A stretch of DNA of 64,000 nucleotides, taken from assembly GCA_947493175.1 (NCBI GenBank), contig CANLQD010000001.1, positions 620,001 through 684,000 of the forward strand, given 5' to 3'. Below the pieces are notes generated by a model. That model saw nothing but the letters and a program-made list of their open reading frames with translations, had not been told where the DNA came from and ran no database searches. The translations under genes were made by a program, and so were the position numbers. Within the stretch, counting starts at the first letter, position 1; every line of letters starts with the position of its first letter. Origin of the DNA: an uncultured Flavobacteriaceae bacterium (GTDB lineage Bacteria > Bacteroidota > Bacteroidia > Flavobacteriales > Flavobacteriaceae). Positions 7,629 through 15,990 of this stretch are shown here, in pieces.

Positions 7629-8720
7629 TTACCTGGAAATCCGTACCGCGCGACCTGTCTCTGCAGATTGATTGATCGCTTCCACAATAGCTACATCTTT
7701 CATCCCATCTGTACCGGGTACCATCACTGGGCGGTCTTCCAGAATGGCCAAGGCATCATCATCCATTTGACGGGCCTGCTGATTTTCGATATAGGTATTC
7801 AGCAAAGTACCATCGCTTGCTTTTCCTCCCACACCATTATAGGATTGAAACGGACTCAGTTGGTACCATCCCTCTTCACAATCGGCCCTTAAGATGTTGA
7901 TACTTTCCCGCCCGGTAGTTCGTCCGTAAGCTGTTAGACCCTCGGCAAACTGTAAATCAAAAATAGTAGTTTCCGGGATTTCCTTGTACACCTCTGGTCG
8001 GGTGTTTTCGAACTTCCCAACGACCGATACCGGTTCCATTCCTGTCGTGTAGCGCATGGCATTGATGGCATAGACCCCTACATCATACAGCAGCCCGCCT
8101 CCCATTTGTTTGTTCATTCTCCAGGTATCCCTCGGATTGGGGATATTGAAACCGACTTCGGCCTGTACTTTCTGAATTTTCCCAAAAGGCCGTTCTTTGG
8201 CCCAAGCGATCACTTTTTGCGTATTGGGCTCATGTTGCATGCGGTAACCGATGGAAAGCTTTACCTTGTTTTTCTCACAGGCGTCCATTATCGATTGACA
8301 CTCAGCCACTGTTTTTGCCATCGGTTTTTCGCACCAAACGTGCTTTCCGGTATTGGCGGCCTTAATGGCGTATTCGGCATGCAATCCGGTCGGTAGTACG
8401 ATATAAATCACATCGATATCGGAATTATTGGCAATTCCGTCCATATTTTCATAGTTGTATACATTCTTATCCTTGATCCCATATTGTTTTTGCCAAACAG
8501 GAATCTTTTCTGGACTCCCCGTAACAATGCCCCTTAGCTCACAGTACTTGGTCAGTTGTAGTGCGGGCGCCAATTGGGTGCCGCTATAGTTTCCCAACCC
8601 TACCAAACAGACCCCTATTTTTTCATCGGGTCTTTTACAGCCAAATGCGTATTGCGGCACTATCAATGTGCTTGCGGCACCCCAGCCTATTTTCTGAATG
8701 AACCTTCTCCTCTTAAGCAT
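7629..8720 (-). CDS. Gfo/Idh/MocA-family oxidoreductase with Tat-like leader
   Basis: A 363-residue NAD(P)-dependent sugar oxidoreductase. The N-terminus MLKRRRFIQKIGWGAAST is a twin-arginine-type leader, followed by a Rossmann glycine motif GLGNYSGTQLA, the family's CEKPMAKT catalytic segment, and a C-terminal alpha/beta domain with GGGLLYDVGVYAINAMR. The open frame reaches 8825, but ATG 8720 puts the leader at the true N-terminus. It is upstream of the GntR gene on the same strand and may share the sugar pathway, acting in the periplasm. Periplasmic export with a bound nucleotide cofactor is an inference from the leader. Confidence 0.85.
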   Translation of the reverse strand: MLKRRRFIQKIGWGAASTLIVPQYAFGCKRPDEKIGVCLVGLGNYSGTQLAPALQLTKYCELRGIVTGSPEKIPVWQKQYGIKDKNVYNYENMDGIANNSDIDVIYIVLPTGLHAEYAIKAANTGKHVWCEKPMAKTVAECQSIMDACEKNKVKLSIGYRMQHEPNTQKVIAWAKERPFGKIQKVQAEVGFNIPNPRDTWRMNKQMGGGLLYDVGVYAINAMRYTTGMEPVSVVGKFENTRPEVYKEIPETTIFDLQFAEGLTAYGRTTGRESINILRADCEEGWYQLSPFQSYNGVGGKASDGTLLNTYIENQQARQMDDDALAILEDRPVMVPGTDGMKDVAIVEAINQSAETGRAVRISR

Positions 8721-8810
8721 ATCAGTCTTTTTAAATGTCCTCTTCCGGCTTAAATTAAGTATTATTTCGCTGCATACAGCGAACTTTAAGAGTTCCTTCA
8801 TAGTTTTAGA

Positions 8811-8818
8811 TATATTTG
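8811..8818 (+). promoter_or_regulatory. -7 promoter box of the nitronate monooxygenase gene
   Basis: TATATTTG matches the Bacteroidota sigma-A -7 consensus TAnnTTTG exactly and lies 28 bp before the ATG at 8847. A TTTA at 8785-8788 is roughly at -33 spacing but is a weak match. Confidence 0.5.
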
Positions 8819-8846
8819 TTATCATTAACTTTTAGAAAAATAAGCC

Positions 8847-9821
8847 ATGAGCCAAAAACCCGATTTTATCAAAGAACTTTCCCTTCCCGCTATTGCTGCT
8901 CCAATGTTTCTCATCTCGGGCCCCAAATTGGTGGTAGAATGTTGCAAAAGCGGTATTGTCGGCACTTTTCCCGCACTTAATCAACGTACAAGCGAAGGCT
9001 TTGAGGAATGGCTGATAGAAATTAAATCGGAACTTGAAAAGTTTGAGGAAGAAACCGGAAAAAAAGCGGCTCCCTACGGAGTGAATCTTATTGTACACCC
9101 TACCAATCCTCGGTTAGAAGCCGACATTAAGCTCTGTATCAAACACCAAGTACCGATTATTATAACCTCTTTAGGGGCCGTGTCCATGGTTGTCGATGCC
9201 ATTCATAGTTATGGCGGATTGGTTTTTCACGACATCATTAAAAAGCGACACGCCGAAAAGGCATCGGAGGCAGGGGTAGATGGCCTTATATTGGTTGCAG
9301 CAGGAGCTGGAGGCCATGCCGGGACCATCAATCCGATGACGCTGGTTGCCGAAATCAAGAAATTCTTTCATAAGACCATTATTTTATCGGGCTGTATCAG
9401 TACAGGGCGTGATATCGCCTCTGCCCTGCAAATGGGGGCGGATCTAGCCTATATGGGCACCCGTTTTATCAATACCGCAGAGAGCAAGGCGCCGGCAGCG
9501 TATCAAGAAATGATCAACAATGCCGGAGCCAGCGATGTTACCTATACTGCGGCTATTTCTGGAGTGCACGCCAACTTTTTATCGGCCAGTTTAAAAGCAG
9601 CCGGATTAACCGAAGAAGACTTGAAAAAGGATACCAAAATCGATTTTGGAAAAGAACTCGATACGGAAGCCAAAGCTTGGAAGACCATTTGGTCGGCTGG
9701 CCAGGGTTCCGCATTAATTAATGATAGCATGCCCGTCGCAACACTCGTCGAACAATTGAAATCTGAATTTAAATCGGCAATTGAGGAACAACTAAAACTG
9801 CTGGAAACTTATCCTAAATGA
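8847..9821 (+). CDS. Nitronate monooxygenase family FMN oxidoreductase
   Basis: A 324-residue TIM-barrel flavoprotein of the 2-nitropropane dioxygenase/nitronate monooxygenase family. The FMN-binding elements are AAPMFLISGP at the first strand, LVAAGAGGHAGTINP with the family's catalytic-position His, and LSGCISTGRDIASALQMGADLAYMGTRF for phosphate binding. Members oxidise alkyl nitronates or act as NAD(P)H-quinone reductases. The physiological substrate is usually unknown. It has its own -7 box and is transcribed away from the sugar cluster. Confidence 0.85.
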   Translation: MSQKPDFIKELSLPAIAAPMFLISGPKLVVECCKSGIVGTFPALNQRTSEGFEEWLIEIKSELEKFEEETGKKAAPYGVNLIVHPTNPRLEADIKLCIKHQVPIIITSLGAVSMVVDAIHSYGGLVFHDIIKKRHAEKASEAGVDGLILVAAGAGGHAGTINPMTLVAEIKKFFHKTIILSGCISTGRDIASALQMGADLAYMGTRFINTAESKAPAAYQEMINNAGASDVTYTAAISGVHANFLSASLKAAGLTEEDLKKDTKIDFGKELDTEAKAWKTIWSAGQGSALINDSMPVATLVEQLKSEFKSAIEEQLKLLETYPK

Positions 9822-9905
9822 AAGATCTCTGCAATCCTTATATCTAAATCCATCAAGAAAACGGAGCGCACAAAAGAGCAATAACATGTAAAACAAGTAG
9901 CTAAG

Positions 9906-10907
9906 GTGTATATTAAAAGAAATATTAGTTGGGGTATTATTCTACGATATGCTTGGAAGAACCTGCTTTTCTTCACTCTGTGGGCGACAGGGGTCTTTTC
10001 GGTCTACTTCTTTCTAGACTGGAGACATATAGACATCCCCTTTCAACCACTGAGTGTTATCGGTATTGCCGTGGCCTTTTATATCGGTTTTAAGAACAGC
10101 CAAAGCTATGACCGGTTTTGGGAAGGCCGTAAGATTTGGGGAGGCATTGTTAACTATTCCCGCACATGGGCCAATGGCGTTTTGAGTTTGGTAGAGGACG
10201 ACCAAGAGACCAAGCGGGTTCTCATCTATCGGCATATTGCCTGGATCAACGCTTTGCGAATTCAACTACGGCAGCCTACTAGTTTTAGCATTAAGGAAAA
10301 CAGGGCAGTTGAAAAATTATTTGATCGCCACAACGAACGTAATCCGGTCTGTCAAGACATTTCCAATTTTGTCGGTGGCCCGGAGCTCGAAGATTTGCAG
10401 CATCGCAAAAACGTTGCAACACATTTGGTGAAAAACCAAGGGCTTCATTTGAAGGAACTATTGGCGGAAGGAAAAATTTCCGAATTCGACAAACAGATAC
10501 TTCATCACAGCTTAGAGGAATTCTATAATTTGCAAGGGAAGTGCGAACGAATTAAGAATACACCTTTCCCCAGACAATATGCCTATTTCAGTACGTTATT
10601 TACCTGGATTTTTGTTTTGCTGCTTCCTTTTGGTCTGTTAAACGTTTTCCAGGACGAGTTAAATGAGGCTAAGGTCACCACACACGGATGGTTTCTATTT
10701 TTAATGATCTTCTTTTCTGTCTTGATCTCTTGGATATTTACGACTATGGAAAAGATAGGCAGTAATAGCGAGGACCCTTTTGAAGGTAGGATCAACGATG
10801 TTCCGATGACCGCTTTGTGCAGAACTATCGAAATTGATCTTCGGGATATGCTCGACGAAAAAGAACTTCCCGAAAAAGTAAAGGCCAAAGATCATATTCT
10901 CTACTAA
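9906..10907 (+). CDS. Bestrophin-family anion channel
   Basis: A 333-residue membrane protein of the bestrophin/UPF0187 family. After two N-terminal hydrophobic segments comes the hallmark NSQSYDRFWEGRKIWGG, then a helical cytoplasmic region, and two more membrane spans (YFSTLFTWIFVLLLPFGLLN and a following segment). The family's acidic end motif region SEDPFEGRINDVPMTALCR is intact. Bacterial members are pentameric channels for anions or cations. Translation probably starts with GTG at 9906. The stop overlaps the ATG of the hydrolase gene (TAATG), so the two are coupled. Confidence 0.88.
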   Translation: MYIKRNISWGIILRYAWKNLLFFTLWATGVFSVYFFLDWRHIDIPFQPLSVIGIAVAFYIGFKNSQSYDRFWEGRKIWGGIVNYSRTWANGVLSLVEDDQETKRVLIYRHIAWINALRIQLRQPTSFSIKENRAVEKLFDRHNERNPVCQDISNFVGGPELEDLQHRKNVATHLVKNQGLHLKELLAEGKISEFDKQILHHSLEEFYNLQGKCERIKNTPFPRQYAYFSTLFTWIFVLLLPFGLLNVFQDELNEAKVTTHGWFLFLMIFFSVLISWIFTTMEKIGSNSEDPFEGRINDVPMTALCRTIEIDLRDMLDEKELPEKVKAKDHILY

Positions 10908-11869
10908 TGCCTATCGTTTCCCCGAACTACCGCCCACCCTTGTTTTTTAGAAACGGCCATTTTTCCACCATTTATTCGGGCCTTGTCAGGAGTATCGAGG
11001 GTATTGCGCAAGAACGTGAACGTTTGGAACTACCTGACGGCGATTTTATGGATTTGGATTGGAGCTCTTCGCCAACACCCACCCACAAAGTGGTTGTCTT
11101 AATTCATGGTTTGGAGGGAAATGCCCAACGCGCTTATATTACTGGAAGTGCCAAAAAATTTAATGAAAATGGCTATGACGCCTGCGCTGTAAACCTACGA
11201 TCGTGCAGCGGGGAAACCAACCGACTGTACCGCTCGTATCATTCTGGGGCGACCGAAGATTTGGAGGCGGTGGTGCAGCACATTTTAAAAAATAAAAAGT
11301 ATACGGAGGTTTATCTAAAAGGGTTTAGTCTAGGTGGTAATATGACGCTTAAATACTTGGGAGAGCAAAGAAGCATTCCCTCAGAAATCAGAGGTGCAAT
11401 CGCTGTTTCGGTCCCATGTAGTCTTCATAGCTCCTTAAAGCAACTCTTACTACCCAAAAACATTTTATACGCCATTCGCTTTAAAAAGAATCTAGTGGCC
11501 AAGCTAAAAGCCAAGCAACAACGGTTCCCCGATAAAATAAGCGATGATGACATCAAAGCGGTAGTGACGCTCAAGGATTTTGATGATGTGTATACAAGCC
11601 GCGCGCATGGTTTCAAAGATGCGCTCGATTATTATACGCAATGTAGCTGCTTGCAGTTTCTCCCCAATATCAAGGTTCCCGTTTTGTTGATCAACGCTCG
11701 GAACGATTCTTTTTTAGGCCCTGAGTGCTATCCTGAGAAAGTAGCTACACAACACTCGAAACTGTATTTGGAAATGCCCGATTACGGAGGGCATGTCGGG
11801 TTCTTTGGCCAAAGGAATACCTATTACAACGAAAAGCGGGCAATAAAGTTCTTAAACGAGTTACGTTAA
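10907..11869 (+). CDS. YheT-type alpha/beta hydrolase
   Basis: A 320-residue alpha/beta hydrolase of the YheT/ABHD1-3 group. The start PPLFFRNGHFSTIY is characteristic. The oxyanion region is LIHGLEGNAQRAY, the nucleophile elbow is GFSLGGN, and the catalytic Asp and His are likely in NARNDSFLGPE and YGGHVGFF. Related enzymes are esterases or phospholipases of uncertain physiological substrate. It overlaps the bestrophin gene by one base, so a link with the membrane is plausible. Confidence 0.85.
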   Translation: MPIVSPNYRPPLFFRNGHFSTIYSGLVRSIEGIAQERERLELPDGDFMDLDWSSSPTPTHKVVVLIHGLEGNAQRAYITGSAKKFNENGYDACAVNLRSCSGETNRLYRSYHSGATEDLEAVVQHILKNKKYTEVYLKGFSLGGNMTLKYLGEQRSIPSEIRGAIAVSVPCSLHSSLKQLLLPKNILYAIRFKKNLVAKLKAKQQRFPDKISDDDIKAVVTLKDFDDVYTSRAHGFKDALDYYTQCSCLQFLPNIKVPVLLINARNDSFLGPECYPEKVATQHSKLYLEMPDYGGHVGFFGQRNTYYNEKRAIKFLNELR

Positions 11870-11941
11870 TTTAAGGTAATCATTATCTTAGTGGCACCAA
11901 TAAACAAATGTTGAAACAAGTTCAGCATAAATTCAGCATAC

Positions 11942-12424
11942 ATGAAAAAAATAGTAAGTGTTTTGGCCCTTGGGGCTTTGTTGGCCAGTTGTGGTGACAA
12001 AAAAGAAGAAAAGAAAGAAAGTTTCGAGATGAACAGAACAAAGACCGAAGCTAAAACTACCGAAGCTGATGCTGAAGGTGTACCTGTGGACATGGATAAT
12101 GACGGAGTCGGGCCCTTTAAGGATATTGCATTTTCTGATGAAATCGACGAGGAATTAGCAGCTGCCGGGGAAGCTAAGTACAGTGCTATCTGTGTTGCCT
12201 GCCATGCTGCCGAGAAACGTTTGATAGGTCCGGCGTTGAAAGGAGTCTATGAAAGAAGGAGCCCTGCCTGGGTCATGAACATGATTATTGGTCCAGACAA
12301 AATGTTAAAGGAAGATCCAATCGCCAAAGCACTGCTCAAAGAATACAACAACGCCATTATGCTGAATCAAAACCTTACAGAGGACGAAACTCGGGCGGTG
12401 GCAGAGTATTTGAGGACGCTGTAA
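11942..12424 (+). CDS. Cytochrome c lipoprotein
   Basis: A 160-residue exported monohaem cytochrome. A lipoprotein signal ends in LLASC (lipidated Cys17). A charged linker with many Lys/Glu residues follows, then a class I cytochrome c domain with CVACH (Cys84, Cys87, His88) and Met140 in NNAIMLNQ as the likely sixth ligand. It would be anchored on the periplasmic face or the outer membrane and shuttle electrons to a terminal oxidase or other partner. It has no co-directional neighbour close behind and is followed by a clear intrinsic terminator. Confidence 0.88.
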   Translation: MKKIVSVLALGALLASCGDKKEEKKESFEMNRTKTEAKTTEADAEGVPVDMDNDGVGPFKDIAFSDEIDEELAAAGEAKYSAICVACHAAEKRLIGPALKGVYERRSPAWVMNMIIGPDKMLKEDPIAKALLKEYNNAIMLNQNLTEDETRAVAEYLRTL

Positions 12425-12444
12425 CATTCTCAGCAATAAAGTTT

Positions 12445-12500
12445 AAAAACGCTGTATGGACATCCAAAATAGGTTAAGGATGATATCAGCGTTTTTCTTT
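12445..12500 (+). terminator. Intrinsic terminator after the cytochrome gene
   Basis: AAAAACGCTG at 12445-12454 pairs perfectly with CAGCGTTTTT at 12487-12496. An inner stem CATCC/GGATG (12461-12465 with 12478-12482) extends it, and TTTTTCTTTTT follows. The A-rich left arm could also work for the opposite strand, serving the convergent DoxX gene. Confidence 0.75.
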
Positions 12501-12654
12501 TTCCAATAGGTAATAATATCATTTGGAACAAAAGCTGGTATGGGTTTAAGAAACGCCCTGTTCATGTCACTTGAATAATACCATTACTTAGAGATATTGT
12601 CATTTTTTACCTTATTAACTAAATACAATTAAAAAATCCAAAAGGCTCCTTCTT

Positions 12655-13032
12655 TCAATTACTTTTAGATTCAAACAATCCCCTGTCCTCAAAATACATC
12701 CCAACCCACAACAACACCATCAGCAGCAATCCGATTCCGACCGTATCATGGATTGCCCTTGTGGCAATAATGCCCCCTAAATAGGCTGTGAGCAAGAAGA
12801 AACCGATTCGCCTCGTTCTAGGAACTAAAAACAAAACCGTGCTTAACAATTGTACCAAACCTATAGGGAACATTAAATGCACTGCGTTCAACTTTTCGAA
12901 GTTGGCAACCAAAGGTGCCGCCTTGACCAATTTTAAAACACTCGTAACCGCCATGAGCAATAAGGGCACTACCCAAATAAAGCGAAGCCATCGCCGTTTA
13001 TGAATTGTCATTTCCGCTATTGGTGTATTCAT
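12655..13032 (-). CDS. DoxX-like four-helix membrane protein
   Basis: A 125-residue protein with four hydrophobic helices: WLRFIWVVPLLLMAVTSVL, the MFPIGLVQLLSTVLFLVP region, IGFFLLTAYLGGIIAT and a last helix ending in LLWVGMYFEDR. The size and profile fit the DoxX/DoxX_2 family of small membrane proteins, often linked to redox or thiol stress. The open frame reaches 13077, but ATG 13032 starts ahead of the first helix and keeps the promoter free. It is divergent from a MerR regulator with a 20-bp dyad in the 57-bp gap, so it is probably that regulator's target. Confidence 0.75.
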   Translation of the reverse strand: MNTPIAEMTIHKRRWLRFIWVVPLLLMAVTSVLKLVKAAPLVANFEKLNAVHLMFPIGLVQLLSTVLFLVPRTRRIGFFLLTAYLGGIIATRAIHDTVGIGLLLMVLLWVGMYFEDRGLFESKSN

Positions 13033-13060
13033 GATTTTCTTATTTTTACACAAATGTAAA

Positions 13061-13080
13061 CCATAGACTATAGTCAATGG
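13061..13080. promoter_or_regulatory. MerR-type dyad between doxX-like and merR genes
   Basis: CCATAGACTATAGTCAATGG is a 20-bp palindrome with one mismatched position per arm, centred at 13070/13071. It lies 9 bp before the MerR gene and 28 bp before the divergent DoxX-like gene. On the minus strand it contains TTGACTATAG, compatible with the -35-overlapping dyads that MerR proteins bind in promoters with long spacers. Confidence 0.7.
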
Positions 13081-13089
13081 TCAAGCAAA

Positions 13090-13443
13090 ATGGCTAAAAA
13101 AATGAAAATAGGCATCTTATCCGAACAAACCGGTGTGTCGAGAGACACCATACGATTTTATGAATCAAAAGGTCTGTTGACCAATGTTACCCGTCCGTTT
13201 GAATGGAACAACTATAAAGATTATGGGGACGAAAACATCAAACGGATACAAATTATTCAATACCTAAAACGGTTTTCCTTTACCCTAAAGGAGTGCAAGG
13301 AAATGTTGGAAATGCGAGATGCCAGTCCTACGGATTGTATTGACAAGACCACCTTTTTCGAAAAGAAGCTGCAAATCATTGAAAAGCAGATTTCCGAGCT
13401 GCAAGAGACCCGAATGAAACTGTTGGAACTACTGAATAAATAG
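13090..13443 (+). CDS. MerR-family transcriptional regulator
   Basis: A 117-residue regulator with the MerR N-terminal winged helix (IGILSEQTGVSRDTIRFYESKGLL), the wing/second helix (NYKDYGDENIKRIQIIQYLK) and a long C-terminal dimerisation helix (EKKLQIIEKQISELQETRMKLLEL). Cysteines occur as Cys in LKECKEML and PTDCID. There is no clear CueR/ZntR metal loop at the C-terminus, so metal sensing cannot be claimed. The dyad directly upstream suggests autoregulation and control of the divergent DoxX-like gene. Confidence 0.9.
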   Translation: MAKKMKIGILSEQTGVSRDTIRFYESKGLLTNVTRPFEWNNYKDYGDENIKRIQIIQYLKRFSFTLKECKEMLEMRDASPTDCIDKTTFFEKKLQIIEKQISELQETRMKLLELLNK

Positions 13444-13588
13444 ATTTTCCACGTATGAACCCCCGGTAGAACTAAGAAAACATATCAAAGTTGTTGGAGA
13501 TTACAGTATTTTTTCAATTTTTAGGGTAGTTTGAACGTATTTACCCTTAAAAACAAAGCTTTCGCTAAAAACGGACAACTTAAACCTA

Positions 13589-14017
13589 ATGGCAAATAAT
13601 TTGGTAACTGTTATATTCCTTATTTTGCTTACCCTAATATTCATGAATTGGATTTCCGGGTATTTGGCCACCGTATTTTCTTCACGTTATGAACCCCAAG
13701 AATCTTTTTTTTATTTAGGCGCACATGGCTTAAAACTTGTCAAGGTCATAAGAACAACTGAAAAATATCAGAAGCAAAGTGATGTCTTAACAGATTCAAG
13801 GTCATTATTTAGGAAAATATACTCAACACGAAGTTTATACATCGTTATTGCCTATTCTGAATATGAAAAAAAGAATATCATCCTATGGGTTGAATTGGTC
13901 AAATCATGGAACAGTTGGTTTTCCAAGGAGCGTTCATTGAAACATTCTAGGGAAACCAATAATGTGCTCATCAATTTTTTTCAAAAAGAAGGCAAAGGAT
14001 ACAAAATTACATCTTGA
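13589..14017 (+). CDS. Orphan protein with one N-terminal membrane helix
   Basis: A 142-residue protein I do not recognise. Residues 4-30 are strongly hydrophobic (LVTVIFLILLTLIFMNWISG), followed by a soluble part rich in Lys, Ser and aromatic residues (YEPQESFFYLGAHGLKLVKV, later LWVELVKSWNSWF). Composition is more AT-rich than its neighbours. The hydrophobic start followed by basic residues suggests a membrane-anchored protein with a cytoplasmic domain. It stands alone between the MerR gene and the SulP transporter. Confidence 0.6.
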   Translation: MANNLVTVIFLILLTLIFMNWISGYLATVFSSRYEPQESFFYLGAHGLKLVKVIRTTEKYQKQSDVLTDSRSLFRKIYSTRSLYIVIAYSEYEKKNIILWVELVKSWNSWFSKERSLKHSRETNNVLINFFQKEGKGYKITS

Positions 14018-14141
14018 CACGATATTCTTGGTCTGGCAAATGCACAAGATTTTATAAGTAATTTGATTTCGCCGGAACGATTGTCCCATTTCAAGCTCCT
14101 TAAACGTCTTTATAACATATTGAACTTTTAACCAATAGATT

Positions 14142-14291
14142 ATGAAAGACTATAGAATTGCTTTTAAAAATGGTCATCCCCTTGAAGAAAAACTTCGAAA
14201 GCGCCGCAAACAACTCACCTTGAAAAAATGGATGGGCTGGACCGGGGGTTACTACAGACCAAAAAGTTTCACAGATATCGACCGATCATAA
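14142..14291 (+). CDS. Small basic ORF, 49 aa, unknown
   Basis: ATG 14142 to TAA 14289-14291 encodes 49 residues beginning MKDYRIAFKNGHPLEE. A very basic centre (KLRKRRKQLTLKKW) follows, then an aromatic/Gly part (MGWTGGYYRPKSF). Its end overlaps the 3' end of the SulP gene on the other strand by 6 bp. Codon usage looks like coding DNA, and the basic/aromatic composition would suit a nucleic-acid- or ribosome-associated peptide, but no family is recognised. Confidence 0.4.
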   Translation: MKDYRIAFKNGHPLEEKLRKRRKQLTLKKWMGWTGGYYRPKSFTDIDRS

Positions 14292-15911
14292 TCCCCAAAC
14301 ACTAAAAGGGTTTTTGTCTTCATCATCCAGCTTTTTGGTAGTATCGACCACCACTTTATAGGTAGGATCCTCCATTACATTAACATCAATGATATCCTCA
14401 GCGTTTTCCAAAAGTCGTATACAGTCTTTGCTAAGATGTCTTAAGTGTACTTTTTTACCGGCTTTTCCATAGCGTTCCGTGATTTTATTCAAGGCCTCGA
14501 TACCCGACATATCAGCGACGCGACTTTCCTGAAAGTCGATGATGACTTCTTCCGGGTCGCCCTGCACGTCAAACTTTTCCGCAAACGCGGTGGTAGATCC
14601 AAAAAACAACGGACCATAAATCTCGTAGTGCTTTACCCCGTTCTCATCGATATACTTTCGAGCCCGAATCCGTTTTGCATTTTCCCAAGAATAGGCCAAG
14701 GCCGAAATAATGACTCCCAACAAAACGGCCACCGCCAAATTATGGGTAATCGCCGTAATCAAAGTAACCAAAACCATAACCACCACATCGGAATTCGGCA
14801 TTTTTCGGAAGGTCTTAAAGCTAGCCCATTCAAAAGTACCAATGGCGACCATGAACATGAGTCCTACTAAAGCAGCCATAGGCAAACGTTCGATCAAGCT
14901 AGACCCGAACATAATAAAGACCAATAACATGACCGCGGCCGTGATTCCCGACAAGCGCGCCCTTGCGCCAGAAGAAGTGTTGATCAGACTCTGTCCGATC
15001 ATGGCACACCCCCCCATCCCGGATAGAAAACCAGAAAGAATATTGGCAGTACCTTGAGCTACACATTCTTTGTTACCGCTCCCACGAGTATCGGTGATCT
15101 CATCAATAATGTTAAGGGTCAATAGACTTTCGATCAACCCTACTCCGGCAACGATGGCAGCATAGGGAAATATGATTTTAAAGGTCTCCAAGGTCCAGGG
15201 TATCTGTGGAATGGATAGTGGAGGAAAACCTCCTTTGATCGTTTCTCCCTCGGCCATTGTGTCGGCCACGGTAAGGGTCTCTACCCCAAAACCTAGAACA
15301 ATGGCCGAAACTACAATGATCGCCACCAAAGATGAAGGCACCGCCTTCGTTAATTTGGGAAGCCCCCATATTATAAACATGGTCAGTAGCGTAAGTCCGA
15401 GCATGATGTATAAAGAAGACCCTGATAGCAAATCAGTAGTGCCTTTTTGATAAAAGTTAGGAAACTGTGCCATAAAAATGATGATAGCAAGCCCATTTAC
15501 AAAACCAAACATCACGGGATGTGGTACCAAACGAATGAATTTCCCTAAACGGAGCAAACCCGCCAAAATTTGAAGAATCCCCGCAATGACTACCGTGGCA
15601 AAAACATAGTTTAAAATGGTAGTGGGTTCAATACCTGGAAAATTTCGTTTTAATTCTAAGATCAATCCCACAAAAATGACAGCAACAGCGCCTGTTGCAC
15701 CCGAAATCATTCCCGGACGACCTCCTAGAATGGATGTAACCAAACAAAGTATAAAAGCGGCATAGAGTCCGGTCAACGGAGAAAATCCCGGAATCAAAGC
15801 AAAGGCAATAGCCTCGGGCACCAAAGCCAATGCCACCGTTAAACCGGAAAGAATCTCGGTTTTGTAATCTACTTTTTGCTTAAAATCGAATAAATTCAGG
15901 TATTTCTTCAT
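14286..15911 (-). CDS. SulP-family anion transporter with STAS domain
   Basis: A 541-residue SLC26/SulP protein. The N-terminal membrane part begins with the signature LSGLTVALALVPEAIAFALI, contains the YAAFILCLVTSILGGRPGM core, and continues through about 12-14 helices. A cytoplasmic STAS domain (about 430-541, with VIIDFQESRVADMSGIEALN) completes it. SulP proteins carry sulfate, bicarbonate or other anions; the substrate here is not decidable. It is a single gene with no operon partner. A second SulP gene lies at 60338-61927 in a carbonic-anhydrase context. Confidence 0.9.
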   Translation of the reverse strand: MKKYLNLFDFKQKVDYKTEILSGLTVALALVPEAIAFALIPGFSPLTGLYAAFILCLVTSILGGRPGMISGATGAVAVIFVGLILELKRNFPGIEPTTILNYVFATVVIAGILQILAGLLRLGKFIRLVPHPVMFGFVNGLAIIIFMAQFPNFYQKGTTDLLSGSSLYIMLGLTLLTMFIIWGLPKLTKAVPSSLVAIIVVSAIVLGFGVETLTVADTMAEGETIKGGFPPLSIPQIPWTLETFKIIFPYAAIVAGVGLIESLLTLNIIDEITDTRGSGNKECVAQGTANILSGFLSGMGGCAMIGQSLINTSSGARARLSGITAAVMLLVFIMFGSSLIERLPMAALVGLMFMVAIGTFEWASFKTFRKMPNSDVVVMVLVTLITAITHNLAVAVLLGVIISALAYSWENAKRIRARKYIDENGVKHYEIYGPLFFGSTTAFAEKFDVQGDPEEVIIDFQESRVADMSGIEALNKITERYGKAGKKVHLRHLSKDCIRLLENAEDIIDVNVMEDPTYKVVVDTTKKLDDEDKNPFSVWGL

Positions 15912-15990
15912 GCCCTTATTTTAAGGGCGCAAAAATAAGACTATTTATCTGCATGACCTTGAATCTTGTGATTATTACCGATTTAGCAAT

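Noticed and set aside
14742..15057. Several 60-140-codon frames opposite the SulP gene and other large genes
   Set aside because: They are antisense shadows of well-supported genes with clear domains.
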